A stretch of DNA of 64,000 bases from Allolobophora icterica (GCA_963556255.1 OY744606.1:79227641-79291640), one strand, 5' to 3'. Shown: positions 53,797 through 64,000, numbered from the stretch's first letter. Numbers and translations: made by a program. The notes: generated by a model not told the origin, from the sequence alone.

Positions 53797-54037
53797 ATCA
53801 CTGAAAGAAACCTACTTCTGAAACACATAAAGGAAAATTAAGATTTGTTCCATGTATACATTATCCAAAATAATCATAATCAGACAAAATACGACGACAA
53901 CATAAAGACATTGCCGCCTAGATGACAAAGAAATCAACAATGGAACATTCTCAAAGGAAAGAGAACTTTAAAATTCTATGTATTAAATACTATATACAAA
54001 ATACTATATATTAAATAATATATATACTTTCAAATTG

Positions 54038-54068
54038 TCGTCAACATCCTTTGATGTGATATGACGAA
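54038..54068 (+). repeat. Hairpin element, 3' part deleted
   Basis: TTGTCGTCAACATCC ... GATATGACGAAATAAAT; the end is fused to the AAATAA tail. Confidence 0.45.
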
Positions 54069-54197
54069 ATAAATAATTTACAGAAAGTTCGAAATCAGAA
54101 AAAATAGGTCGACGTCTATGGCTCTGGTTACACACAGGCATTATTGATTATTGTTTAGTCATATTTACTCACCAATTAACAGACAATTTTACCTATC

Positions 54198-54236
54198 GAG
54201 GTCAACTGCATTTGATTCCATAAGATGCTATTAAAC
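54198..54236 (+). repeat. Hairpin element
   Basis: GAGGTCAACTGC ... CCATAAGATGCTATTAAAC; paralogue of 1184. Confidence 0.45.
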
Positions 54237-54312
54237 CGTCGAATCCTGTCGTCACTCTTAACTTCATCACTGCTTTATACGTTGGTGGTTCAAGTCCCAA
54301 GTTTGGAAGAAA

Positions 54313-54390
54313 AACCGACTTCCTCAACAACGACGCTGTGTCATATCGAAGATGATTAGCTGCTTGTGACTGCAAGCACCTGACCATAGC
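54313..54390 (-). repeat. Type-2 module, reverse strand
   Basis: Minus strand: AGGTGCTTGCAGTCACAAGC, AGCTAATCATCTTCG, GACACAGCGTCG, TTGAGGAAGTCGG. It lies 3' of the hairpin unit on the same strand, as at 8060 and 60257. Confidence 0.55.
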
Positions 54391-54393
54391 GTA

Positions 54394-54533
54394 TTTAAAA
54401 ACATCTTTTGGTCTCAAAGGCCGTCAATGTTCACATAAAAGTTTTTCATAGCTTTCCCTCTGAACGTGTTACTCAATTTAAACTAAGACGATAACTTATA
54501 TATAGAGTATGTGGAAAGCGTTTTAAGGGTGTG
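54394..54533 (-). ncRNA. Promoter-hairpin unit, class I, reverse strand
   Basis: Minus strand: TACCACACCCTTAAAACG (54533-54516) and CTCTATATATAAG (54506-54494). The hairpin at 54433-54394 has inner GGCC..GACC and ends TTTTTAAAT. Order promoter, hairpin, type-2 module is the same as in plus-strand copies. Confidence 0.45.
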
Positions 54534-54720
54534 GTAAAACTTCATTGCATTTCCTAATGTCTAGAAACAGGCTCCTACATCGACTTTACCTGACTTCAGC
54601 TACTGTTAATCGTAATCGTAACTTTAAAGGTGAGTGCAGAGCAACAGCTGATTCACGAACGCTGAGTCAAGTTAGATGGTTGTTTCGGTCAAACCCTTTT
54701 AAGACGTAGTCCAGATTGCT
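54534..54720. repeat. Conserved core, one edge only, inverted
   Basis: The complement of TGACTTGACTCAGCG, CACTCACCTTTAAAGTTACG and GTCGATGTAGGAGCCTG; the rest of the core is missing. Confidence 0.5.
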
Positions 54721-54807
54721 ATATTACTGTGATACAGAGTGGAACTTCGAAGACTAATCTTGGGTTGAAAATCGTTCTTTTGCTAATGCCATAAAAACGG
54801 TGCTTCA

Positions 54808-54959
54808 AAATAATTACACACCTCTTTCAACTATGCAATTCGTCCTATAAGTAGAAGCAGGCGCTCGGCATTTATTGTATAAAACAAGGAAAGCTATATT
54901 AAACCAAGGTAATTTCTGCCGACGTCAACGGCTTTTGTCACAATAAGATGTTGCTAAAC
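54808..54959 (+). ncRNA. Promoter-hairpin unit, class II (best copy), followed by a SINE
   Basis: AAAATAATTACACACCTC then TTTCAAC, and CCTATAAGTAG (54844-54854). The hairpin at 54921-54959: GACGTC/GATGTT, inner GGC..., ending GCTAAAC. The stretch TTAAACCAAGGTAATTTCTG before the hairpin is shared with 6890-6910, 32355 and 40485. The tRNA-like SINE head starts about 10 bp later. Confidence 0.45.
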
Positions 54960-55440
54960 TCTGGATACATCCATCCCGTTTGGTAGGAGCGCTTGTTTTG
55001 TAACGCGGAGAGCATGGGTTCGATCCTCCTCCCCTGATATTGTTACTGTGTAGGGACACTGAGCAAGTCCTTTATTCACACTTCGTCAGCTCCATCGATT
55101 GATGCTTGGCTATTATATAGTGGCGCTTAATAAATGCACAATGATTTTCTTCTTTCCGCTTTCCGCCTTACCCCTCTCTCCCACACGGACTACAGACACA
55201 CCATGAACTACTGTCATTCCATCCTTGTAGGACTCGTGAAACTATTCGAGAAACGATGCACTGTTATTAGTCACCGATCACTACGCTCTGTTGCTTTTGG
55301 AGATCTGCAAGTTCCTCTCTCCGCACAACATTACGATCTAATTGGGGTTTCTCGTTCATTGGACCTTTCTCTTGGGACAAGCCTCCTTTACTACTGTAAA
55401 TTGATTCTGCTGAACCAATCAGCCGAACCCACTATATCAG
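54960..55440 (+). repeat. tRNA-derived SINE plus LINE-like tail (forward copy)
   Basis: Head with TTTGGTAGGAGCGC (A-box-like) and GGGTTCGATCCTCC (B box), body ACACTGAGCAAGTCC, junction GTGGCGCTTAATAAATGCAC, then TTCCTCTCTCCGCACAAC and GGACCTTTCTCTTGGGAC. The coupling hairpin, SINE head, then LINE-like tail is the same as in the reverse copies at 6480, 9190 and 40080. Confidence 0.6.
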
Positions 55441-55925
55441 GTTACCCTAAGTGGCGCTTGTTTATACCAGCTAGAGAGCCATAATTAATTATTATATCTA
55501 TTAATTAGTTCTTATGACGGAATCTCATGAAATCTGGTGAATATACCTGTTTATTAATCTGTTTTTTAAAGGACAAGTCGACTTTAATACATTTACTTTT
55601 GCAAGGGGTTGTTTGTGAATACACTGTAGATTGAAATGATGAAGGAGTTGAAGAAAAGAAATCTTCAGTTCTCTTAAATATAGAATTTCGCTTACCGGAG
55701 TAGGCCCTCTACAATAAGATCTATAGACCAACAATCACCCAACTCAATTTAAAAAATCATTTATTTATAGCAATAGGAAAAAGCAATATAAGGGTGTCTA
55801 AACTCCACACTTGCTGAAGCCAACAGTTAACGATACATTATTGCACGAAGGGACCTTGACGTTCATAAGTATTTTGAACAGTCTTCAATGCATGAGTTGA
55901 TATCAATCAAATATTAGTCGTCAGT
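55441..55925. other. No gene recognised
   Basis: AT-rich. A class I promoter-like pair lies on the minus strand at 55764-55804 (TTTAGACACCCTTATATTG then GCTATAAAT); no hairpin to its left. Confidence 0.4.
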
Positions 55926-55927
55926 TT

Positions 55928-56132
<205 letters not shown>

Positions 56133-56391
56133 CCCAGCGATTCACGACATCTCATTGATAACAGGGCCTTTGAGGACGCCCTCCTCATTTTCCGGGCTAT
56201 GGTCTGGCACGACCAGGCTCAATCACTACGAATAGTAGATGAGTTAATGCGCTATGACATTGATATCCTGTCACATTACAATGAAAACTCGTAGTTTTCC
56301 GTTGCAAAACCTTCGTCAAGTGTTAGTAAATGGTAGAACAAAGCGACGTCTATCGCCTTGACAGCAAGAAATATCATAAATGCAACGCCGT

Positions 56392-56432
56392 TTACGACAC
56401 CTTTAAAACGGTTAATAAAGGGCTATATATAA
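56392..56432 (+). promoter_or_regulatory. Class I promoter-like pair
   Basis: TTTACGACACCTTTAAAACG, then GGGCTATATATAAAT: the closest to consensus in the window. Downstream, 56433-56515, is a non-repeated stretch that includes a TTTTTT run (56490-56495) about 60 bp past TATA, but no recognisable hairpin. Confidence 0.5.
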
Positions 56433-56599
56433 ATATTCCTGAATCGCGTTATGTGTTCCTTGAACTACCGGCGAGTGAGAGGATTGCTGCTTTTTTCAGT
56501 CGTTTGAAAACTGTTATTTAGGGATATTTTTGGAAGCAAAACGAATAATACTCGACGACCTCTTGACCCGTGTGAATGTAAGGTCGTTTTGGGTTCCCC

Positions 56600-57505
56600 T
56601 ACGGGAATGGACGATACAAACAATGTAAACTGTTTACATTTACGGGTCATAAACTCTGCGGGCATGAAGAATACACTTAGACAAAACCAGATACAATCTT
56701 TATATGCTCTGGGGAATGAAAATAAACTGCCACTCGCGAGAAAGGAAAGATATGGGAGAAGATACTTACATGTATACAGGAAAATCCCATCGCATCCCAT
56801 CCATCCACCCAAATGACGAAAGAGGGCTTAGGAGGAGATATTCAAGAAAAGAACTGTTCGATATTAGGAGACTACCGGGCGGATTTGCCTGCAAGGCAAA
56901 GATTGTCCAACTTCGAGGAAAAGATACAGTAAAATTGGAAAACCAACCTCACTATATCTCTTAGATCCAACTAGTCTCGCAAAACTACCTGCTCTCGATC
57001 TCCTGGATGCAGATATTAAAACTTACGATCCTGATGTGGTTATCATCGCGGAAAGCTGGCTAAGGAAGCACCATCACTCTGACAAACAGATAGGAATAAA
57101 CGGGTACACCCTCTTCCGCCGACCCTCGTCTCAACTACGAATTCACCGACCAGTATGCTTTCAGACCAACTGGTTCCACTACGGCGGCTATTACAGCGTT
57201 ACTTACAGATCTCATGGAACTACTTCGAGAGCACCATTGCGTTCACCTCATTGCGCTCGACTTTACAAAGGCTTTCCATATGGTGCGACATGTTAGCTTA
57301 GCTGAACAATTGGCGGAACTGTCAATGCGAGGCTCAATATACAATTGGGAAACTGCATTCCTCAAAGATAGGCAGCATGGGACAAATTTTAAGGGATCCA
57401 CATTGCCCCTACTAAAAATAAATGCAAGTACTGTACAGGGATCGGGTACAGAGCAAGTAAATTTCAGTACAAAGATCTCTATATTGAAACCGGATAATTA
57501 AGGAA
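56600..57505 (+). pseudogene. LINE fragment: endonuclease start fused to RT
   Basis: 56955-57125 reads LPALDLLDADIKTYDPDVV and IIAESWLRKHHH, the N-terminal APE endonuclease with the catalytic E of AESW. It jumps at about 57150 into RT sequence (YAFRPTGSTTAAITALL, HLIALDFTKAF, STVQGSGT), so an internal deletion removed most of the endonuclease and the first RT motifs. Stops and frame changes make it dead. The 56600-56940 part has open frames I do not recognise. Confidence 0.7.
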
Positions 57506-57584
57506 ATAGAATTTTAAAATACGCTGATTTTTTATCCTAAATATCCTATATATCTATCGTTAATTAGTCTGTAGGCCTACTGGA

Positions 57585-57623
57585 GTTAAACGTCGTCCTA
57601 TGACACCTCTGGCCGTTAGAGAC
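57585..57623 (-). repeat. Hairpin element, ACGACG 3' arm, reverse strand
   Basis: Minus strand: AGTCTCTAACGGCC ... GTGTCATAGGACGACG, then TTTAAC. Confidence 0.4.
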
Positions 57624-57639
57624 TTTCAGTCGTGAATGC

Positions 57640-58310
57640 AGTTATTTCCATTGTCTTATGATTTTTGTTTTTGTCAGGGTCGTTGACGTCGACCGTACCT
57701 TGCCAATTTAACTTCCATTGCCTCTGGTTTCTGAAAGAATGGATTCCACAGTTTGACGAAATCTTTTCGCATTAAAGATTGGAAAATTTCGATAGGTGTC
57801 CGTCTGGCCTTCGAATCTCACCGGACATCAAAGGCGGTTGACCTGTTTAAAATTTTGTTCAATGGCAGTTTTATTTTCGCAACGAAAACTGAAATTAAAA
57901 CTAAGGTAAGTAGCTATTCGTTCACAAGAACTAAAAGAAGAACGAAAAAGAAATTTTAAAGAAAATAGAGATAAAACCAAAATAAGATGATAAATATGTT
58001 CAGCAGTTCTCACCGTTTGTATCGTATACTAGTACTTATTCTCAACTAATTATTGTAGCGACTAAACGAAATTTACACAAATATTGCGACGCGTGGCAAC
58101 TAACTAAAGGTGTCTAAGGAGATAATTGTATTATCCATTCCTAAACGACATTCATGGCTACCAGATCCATTAACTGAGAAAGTTTTTCTATCCTGTAAAT
58201 TTTGCAAATATCTCCCGGTGATTAATCAGTTTTCACTTTGTTGGTTAAAAGTCAACCTGTGATTTCAACGATGTTGGCAATTCTCACCGGTGATTGTGAT
58301 GGTTTTCATT
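57640..58310. repeat. Repeat block, paralogue of 21270-21940
   Basis: GGGTCGTTGACGTCGAC, CTTTTCGCATTAAAGA, AGGTGTCCGT, TTCACAAGAACTAA(A/C)AG and ACCGGTGATTGTGAT occur in the same order in both. No gene. Confidence 0.7.
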
Positions 58311-58350
58311 ACGTAACGACATCTTGTGGCTGCCAGAGACGTTGACGTAA
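58311..58350 (-). repeat. Hairpin element, reverse strand
   Basis: Minus strand: TACGTCAACGTCTC ... AGCCACAAGATGTCGTTAC; the uninterrupted counterpart of the MITE-split region at 21934-22170. Confidence 0.45.
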
Positions 58351-58596
58351 ACCTTACCTTACGAATTTAATTTACGCTGTGTGCCATTAGTCATTGGATT
58401 CCACCGTTTAACGTTTGAGGAAACATTTGCAGATTTAACGAAGTTATCTAACGATACCTCTAAAACAGAAATCACTGATTGTATATAAATGTCAACCCGG
58501 TTAATTTTGGCGAAATAATAAATATAAAATAAAAATTAAGATTAAACCTTTAGCCTTGAAATGAAACTTAAATTAAAGGACGTAATTGCTTCTCGT

Positions 58597-58637
58597 TTTT
58601 ATATAGCATTGGTCTACTTCATTTTAAAGGTGTCTAA
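58597..58637 (-). promoter_or_regulatory. Class I promoter-like pair, reverse strand
   Basis: Minus strand: TTTAGACACCTTTAAAATG then TGCTATATAAAAACG; left edge of core copy 7. Confidence 0.5.
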
Positions 58638-59302
58638 AGAGAACGCCTTAACCAAACTTCTGTTGACAGAAATTGGAAAGTGGTGGAGTGAACGGATCAG
58701 GATAAGATTTCTTAAATAAATTGTGTACAACGAGTCCCCAGCCCAGTGATCATAACATAGAACTTAATCTGATACCTACAGAGCATTAGGTAAACAGCGC
58801 TCTATGCAATCGGCTAACGAACACAAGTCTGTTCATATTGGCGGCAGTTTCCAGCTCTGGACCTACAGACCCCACAGGTGCTGTAGAAGTTAGTCCGCCA
58901 CCTGGTACGCTTTAAGTACGCCTTCTCCCTTCGTGGTGCTTCTTTTCCCTGCCATGACCCTGGAAATTCGGTTGCTCCGGTCTGCAAGACCTCACGCAAG
59001 CACGACAATCACTGGGCTGAGGACTCATTGTCCCATTTCTCTCAGCCCTGATCCATTCACTGACCGCTTTCCAATTCCTATCAACAGGAATACATTCCAA
59101 CATAGCAGTTCCCGTGTCTTCTTTTCTCTCCGATCATCTGGCAACCGAAACAACCCCTCTGACTTGACGCACTCACCTTTAAAGTAACATTTTAGAAGTA
59201 TTAAATGTTGGATCTCATTACGATCGATCACGATTTACAATAGCTGAGGTAAGGTAAATCAACATAGAAGCCTGTTTTTAAACATTGGGAAATTCAATGA
59301 TG
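58638..59302. repeat. Conserved core (copy 7)
   Basis: All main landmarks present, very close to copy 2 (9764-10450), including the CACTGGGCTGAGGACTC and GATCCATTCACTGACCGC segments. Confidence 0.7.
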
Positions 59303-59348
59303 TTTTCGACACCCATAAAACGCTTTTCAGATACGCTATATGTATATA
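59303..59348 (+). promoter_or_regulatory. Class I promoter-like pair facing a second one
   Basis: TTTTCGACACCCATAAAACG then GCTATATGTATATAAT. Only about 80 bp separates it from the TATA box of the opposing pair at 59431; the hairpin and type-2 module normally found here are gone. Confidence 0.5.
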
Positions 59349-59430
59349 ATCGTCTTGGCGAGAATTAATTGCGTTCCCTTCTTCTGGTGAGAGTTTGACA
59401 AGTATTTAACTAAACGGTTAAAAATTCCCA

Positions 59431-59475
59431 TCTATATATAGCATTAGTAGTTAGCGAAATTAAAGGTGTTTTAAG
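59431..59475 (-). promoter_or_regulatory. Class I promoter-like pair, reverse strand
   Basis: Minus strand: TTAAAACACCTTTAATTTC then GCTATATATAGATGG; left edge of core copy 8. Confidence 0.45.
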
Positions 59476-60084
59476 ATAACGCTAACCAAACGGCTACCTT
59501 GTCCCACACAAATATGGCATTAGGTAAAAAAAACGCTCTACGCAATCGGCTACCTTGTCTGTCGAGAGGCTGCCAGCGAACACAAGTCTGTTCGTATAGG
59601 CGAGAGTTTCCAGCTCTAGAGGCACGGACTCCACAGGCGCTGCAGAAGCTGCCAACTGGGTACACTTCAAGGGCGCCTTCTCTCTTTGTGGTGCTTATTT
59701 TCCCTGCCATTACCCGAGGGGGTCGGCTGCTCCGGTCTCCAAGGCCTCACGCAAGCACGCCAATCACTGGGCTGGGGACTCTTTGTACCAATTTCTTTAA
59801 GAAATCTTACCCTGACTTATTCACTCCACTTCCTTCCATTTCTATCAACAGAAGTACACATCCAACATATTAGTTTCCATGTCTACTTTTCTCTGCGGTC
59901 TTCTGGCAACCGAAACAACCCTTCTGACTTGACTCAGCGCTCATGAATAAGTTGGTGCCCTGCAATCTCACCTCTGAAGTAGCATTTTAGAAGCACTAAA
60001 CTTTTTGGCTCCATTACGATCACGATTTACAGGTAAAGTTGACGTAGACGCCTGTTTTGAGACGATGGGAAATGCAATGATGTT
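59476..60084. repeat. Conserved core (copy 8)
   Basis: Landmarks CAATCGGCTACCTTGTCTG, GAGTTTCCAGCTCTAGAGGC, CAATCACTGGGCTGGGGAC, CAACCCTTCTGACTTGACTC and GATCACGATTTACAGG. Confidence 0.68.
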
Positions 60085-60240
60085 TTTCGACACCTTTAAA
60101 CCGGATTTAGCATATGCTATATATAAGTTATCGCCTTCGCTCGAATTTAGTTATGAAGAGGTCTCCGTATAGGGTGAGAACTGTTACAAAGAATTTTTCT
60201 ATCGACGTTAACGGTCTTTGAGGCCAAAAGATGTTTTAAA
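60085..60240 (+). ncRNA. Promoter-hairpin unit, class I
   Basis: TTTTCGACACCTTTAAACCG (60085-60104) and GCTATATATAAG (60117-60128). Hairpin 60204-60240: GACGTT with GATGTT, inner GGTC..GGCC, ending TTTAAA. A TTTTT run at 60194-60198 precedes it. Confidence 0.5.
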
Positions 60241-60256
60241 TACGCTGTGTTGAAGT

Positions 60257-60330
60257 GGTGCCTGTCCCAAGCCTGGAGAAAGAAGGATAGCGAAGCTAAT
60301 CATCTTCGCTATAGCGTTGTTACTGAGGAA
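60257..60330 (+). repeat. Type-2 module
   Basis: GTGGTGCCTGTCCCAAGCC ... GATAGCGAAGCTAATC then ATCTTCGCTAT (7-bp stem AGCGAAG/CTTCGCT), ATAGCGTTGTTACTGAGG. Confidence 0.6.
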
Positions 60331-60671
60331 GTCGGTCAGTAAGTTATCTATTTAGTTAGCCCTACAATCACTTATATACACGCAGATGAGCACAGATGTA
60401 TGTACCACTTATAAATAGATGCATAGCATATCTTGTATTGTTTTTGTTGTTTTATAACATCTATTTATTATTATCACTTTACTAGAGAGTATGCCCATCA
60501 TAATATATAGGCCTATGTATCGTTGGTTAAAATGCTCTGATCGCCGTCGTCAAGACCGCAGTACTGACGTCACAAACGGTTTCTGTTTCACAATAGAACA
60601 GAAACCGTTTGTTACATATCGTTTATATTATATGAACTAGTGTATTTGCCCGTCATAATTATGACGGCATA

Positions 60672-60892
<221 letters not shown>

Positions 60893-60965
60893 ATAATAAT
60901 AATTTATTACGCTGATACCATGGCGCAGAGGACGAAGTCTTGTATGGGACGTCACCGTAACTGAC

Positions 60966-61283
60966 ACTGTGGCGCCCTCTTACCTTCATGCAACGTCCGC
61001 AACATCAGGAGCAGCAGCGGAACTAGCGGCCACGAGAAAGAACAACAAGTACAGCCAGATCAGCGCAGACCACTTTTTTGTCCCTCTAGCTTTCGAGACC
61101 TTAGGCCCTATCAATGACGACGGAATGGCCCTTATAAAAGACTTGGGGAGATACTTAGCTTTAACCACCGGAGACCCTAGGGAGACTTGTTATCTACTCC
61201 AGCGGTTGTCAATCACCATACAACGCTTCAATGCTGTTGCCTTCATAGGAACTTTCATGCGGCCAGAACTTGTCGAATGATGT
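60966..61283 (+). pseudogene. C-terminal LINE ORF fragment
   Basis: A 103-codon frame with KYSQISADHFFVPLAFETL, DLGRYLALTTGDPRET and LLQRLSITIQRFNAVA to a stop at 61280. This pattern is the terminal domain after the RT in several invertebrate LINEs. The RT itself is not present upstream; AT-rich and AAT-rich sequence follows. Confidence 0.6.
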
Positions 61284-61489
61284 TTTAAAAAAATAAATAT
61301 ATATATATGATAAAAAAAAAAAAAAATAATAATAATAATAATAATAATTACACCATATCTCCGGAATAGTTTTGAGCACCTGATGGATTATAAATACCTC
61401 GGGTAAAAAATAATAACAATAATAATAATTGAACGAGACAGCGTCTAGGGTAGATAGATAATTGTCTACAATTGTCTCCTTTTTTCTGT

Positions 61490-61680
61490 TCTTGTGACAA
61501 CCGAAAAACGCTCTAACTTGATCAACGCTCATGAACTGGTACCTTGCACTCACCTATAATGTAAAATTTAGAAGTACAAAAATTTGGCACTCCGATTTCG
61601 ATCAAGATTTTACGATTTATCTGAAGTCAGATAAGGTCGACGTAGAAACCTGTTTTTAGAAATTGTGGAATATACTGGTG
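61490..61680. repeat. Conserved core, right part
   Basis: TTCTTGTGACAACCGAAAAAC, TCTAACTTGATCAACGC and AAGATTTTACGATTTATC lead into the promoter pair at 61681. Confidence 0.55.
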
Positions 61681-62385
61681 TTTTCGACACCCTTAAAACG
61701 CTTTCCAGATACGCTATATATAATTTAACGTCTTGGGAAAATTAATTTCTTGTCCATTTTGTCATTTTCCGGTACAGAGATCAGAACACGTTTATTAGCA
61801 AAGGGTTGTGCAGTAGCTACGGACCTCAAAAGGATATGGAGGAGTCATGATCTAACAAATAAAACGAAGCTAAAGTTGTGGAAGACACTGGTTTGGCCTG
61901 TGGCCATATATGGATGCGAGAGCTGGACATTGAGGAAGGAGGAGGCAAGAAGAATAGAGGCATTCGAGATGAAATGTCTGAGATTGATTATGAATATATC
62001 TTGGACGGAAATGCGGTCAAATGAATGGGTATTGGAAGCAGCAGGAGTAGAGAGGAATTTACTGAGGACGGTGAAGGAAAGAAAAATGATATATTTTGGA
62101 CACGTCATGAGAAGAGAAGGAGCATGCATGGAGAAAGACATCATACAGGGCACACTGCCAGGAGCCCGGAAAAGAGGAAGACCGAGAACAAACTGGCTAG
62201 GCAACATAAAAGAATGGACGGGATTGGCAATGGGAGAATTGTTAAGACTGACGGAGGACAGGAGGCGTTGGAGGAACATTGTGCATGATGCGGCCGAACC
62301 TCGAACCGAGGATGGCTGAGAGCAGAGATAACTGTACAGACTTTTCTATCGACGTTAACGTGTTTTGTGTTCAAAAGATCTTTGA
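61681..62385 (+). ncRNA. Promoter-hairpin unit, class I, split by an RTE-like fragment
   Basis: TTTTCGACACCCTTAAAACG (61681-61700) and GCTATATATAAT (61713-61724). The hairpin part resumes as CTTTTCTATCGACGTTAACG at 62341-62360 and reads TTCAAAAGATC further on, degraded. About 570 bp of LINE lies between. This is the third unit split downstream of TATA by a LINE. Confidence 0.4.
61750..62319 (+). pseudogene. RTE/Jockey-group LINE, C-terminal fragment
   Basis: 189 open codons: LAKGCAVATDLKRIWRSHDL, VWPVAIYGCESWTLRKEE, MIYFGHVMRREGACMEKD and GRPRTNWLGNIKEWTGLA, ending IVHDAAEPRTEDG. This is the terminal region of LINE proteins after the RT. The RT core and endonuclease are absent. Confidence 0.8.
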
Positions 62386-62394
62386 GTTATACTC

Positions 62395-62535
62395 AGCTGG
62401 CTACCTTCGCCCTCTTCGTTATCGACGTGACTTGTCTTTATTCCCGATGACGTTATCACTAGAAGCGTCTCTGATTGGTGAGGCACTGGTTAGAGACGCT
62501 TTATAAGTTTTGAAATACAATACAATACAATACGT
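62395..62535 (+). repeat. L2-like LINE 3' tail
   Basis: GAGACGCTTTATAAG, then (AATAC)n; resembles 33590-33690 and 8785-8830. Confidence 0.5.
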
Positions 62536-62654
62536 ACAAATGTGCGTGTGAGTGTGCTAGTTCCTATATGTGCGTGTGTGGTTGCATCTTTCGTGCGTAT
62601 AGGTCTATGCACGTGTTTGCCTGCCTGTGTCTATGTGTGCGTGTATGTGTGTGC

Positions 62655-63140
62655 TTGTGATAAACGATTTCCGAAAGACCTGTAGAAGGACAGTTCTGTT
62701 ATATGAAACCTGTGCCATAAATTAATTAAAACTGACGTAGTAGGTGATGCTTTTAGCTCTTGGTCAGTTTGATCGATGACCTGTCCAGCCAATTTGTTCT
62801 TAACGTTTATTAATGAATTCGTTTCAAGCCCTAGGCTCCCACCGATCCCACTCTTTCCACCTTTCTGGCTTCCTTTCCGCCTCCCTCCATCCCTCCGTTT
62901 GCTCCCTCGTTCCCTCTCTCTCTAGATGTCGCCCGAATCGTGTGCATTAGCGATTACTGGGTGGCGCCACAATCTCTGGACCATTAAGAGGACGCGTCGA
63001 CAGCTCATCTCAAGATTTGCTGATCGCAGAGTTCCTGCTGTCGTCTTGACGCTGGGGATTGGACGCTGAGAGGCACGGATAAGTTGTGTAGTATCAAGCG
63101 CATTTAGTGTATGCATGTACGTACATGTCTGTGTTTATGA
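62655..63140. repeat. Dispersed repeat, paralogue of 27345-27830
   Basis: The same order of segments, but here the downstream GT/AT tract has no LINE insertion. Confidence 0.8.
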
Positions 63141-63335
63141 ATTTATGTGTGGATGTGTATGTGTATGTATGTGTGTATATGAGTGTGTATGCATGTGTAT
63201 ATGTGTGTATATATTCGTCTAAATGTGTATGTATGCCCTTCTGGTCTGTAAACGAAACGTTGCTCACAAATGTACTTCACTAAAAATCTGTTGAAGTTAA
63301 TTACGGTAATCTACCTAAGTAAGTAAGTAAGTAAG

Positions 63336-63444
63336 TAGGTAGGTAGGTAGGTAGGTAGGTAGGTAGGTAGGTAGGTAGGTAGGTAGGTAGGTAGGTAGGT
63401 AGGTAGGTAGGTAGGTAGGTAGGTAGGTAGGCAGGCAGGTAGGT
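63336..63444. repeat. (AGGT)n microsatellite
   Basis: About 25 units flanked by AAGT units. Confidence 0.97.
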
Positions 63445-63459
63445 AAGTAAGTAAGTAAG

Positions 63460-64000
63460 TAGCCTTTAACAATGCAAGTCAAATGCTCATATTTTACAAA
63501 ATTGATGTGAAATGTTACTATCGTTTGATTAGGAAAGACCAAAGCTACCATCAGCTACTATGAGCTTTTCTGACGCTCGCTTCACGATGATAGGTAAACT
63601 ATTCGAAGAACGGCGAGTTCATTGGTAGCCGATGATGCAGAGTACATTCGCGATATTCTCGACAACAGATGCCGTGCGGCTGGAATCTTTATAGTCCAGT
63701 TCTGAAGGATCACAGGAAATCACGGACTGCTCGTTTTTAGTTCTTGTCCATCCAATAGCCATTGGCCTCACACACCCACACACACACCCACCAGTTCATT
63801 CCATCCAACTATCTATCCATCCAACAAACTCTTTCAATTTATCCACTCATCAACTTTGGTGGCACTTAAAGCTAGAACGAGTTTCTCAGTTGCTAGAACT
63901 AGATTGTTCGCTGTATATCCGTCCATTACTCTCAGTCGCTTGTTTCATTTCGTTGTCTACTAAGACTTAACTCTTTCAAATTGCTTATCTATCATAGGCT
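63460..64000. other. Repeat edge shared with 31140-31960, then no gene recognised
   Basis: 63460-63700 is the empty-site paralogue of the MITE-bearing 31150-31790. From 63700 to the end I see only ordinary sequence with a CACACACCCAC run near 63770. Confidence 0.5.

Larger units (their letters stand above)
53860..54310. repeat. Third copy of the 230-1300 / 36890-37570 repeat block
   Basis: GACAAAATACGACGACAACA ... GGAACATTCTCAAAGGAAAG, then ATTAACAGACAATTTTACC. It lacks the hAT MITEs present in the other two copies and so gives the empty sites. Confidence 0.8.

Overview
This is repeat-dominated nuclear DNA from an animal, probably a marine invertebrate; I cannot fix the phylum. The basis is AT-rich sequence, long (AT)n, (GT)n, (AAT)n, (ATC)n and (AGT)n tracts, many non-LTR fragments of I, L2/CR1 and RTE type, a Ty3/Gypsy element of the Gmr1 domain order, many hAT-type MITEs and tRNA-derived SINEs. 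I see no convincing host protein-coding gene. Nearly every long open frame is a retrotransposon or a microsatellite artefact.

Layout. 1-6710 is a mosaic repeat block (L2 fragments, a hAT MITE, a hAT element carrying a nested piggyBac element). A shorter paralogue lies at 36890-40290 and a partial third copy at 53860-54300. 6710-15160 holds SINEs, hairpin units and three copies of a promoter-flanked cassette. 15163-17870 is a 5'-truncated I-type LINE with intact C-terminal RT, RNase H and zinc finger. 18000-27800 is mosaic repeat with a 19-copy 20-bp minisatellite. 27940-30800 is a CR1-like LINE sitting inside an AT microsatellite. 31360-38063 carries several hAT MITEs. 44251-50793 is a complete, apparently young Gmr1-like LTR element on the minus strand. 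51872-53796 is a second copy of the I LINE 3' end plus another RT fragment. 56600-63700 is more LINE debris, and 25740-31960 is paralogous to 58580-63720.

The main unexplained structure is a short unit found on both strands throughout. It has (i) a promoter-like pair: a GACACC(C/T)TTAAAA box about 27-29 bp upstream of a CTATATATAA-type TATA box, the layout of a metazoan snRNA-type PSE+TATA promoter; (ii) roughly 45-105 bp of variable sequence; and (iii) a conserved hairpin ending in GTTAAAC. I count about 20 linked units, about 20 further promoter-like pairs and about 30 further hairpins. The same hairpin followed by (AAT)n is the exact 3' end of the I-type LINE, shown by two independent copies bounded by target-site duplications. 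Many promoter pairs also flank a 0.5-0.9 kb conserved core and point outward from it. Candidate readings are an snRNA-promoter-driven short ncRNA family, a SINE-like family using the LINE 3' hairpin, or both. Transcription and function are inference; the repeated layout itself is visible in the sequence.
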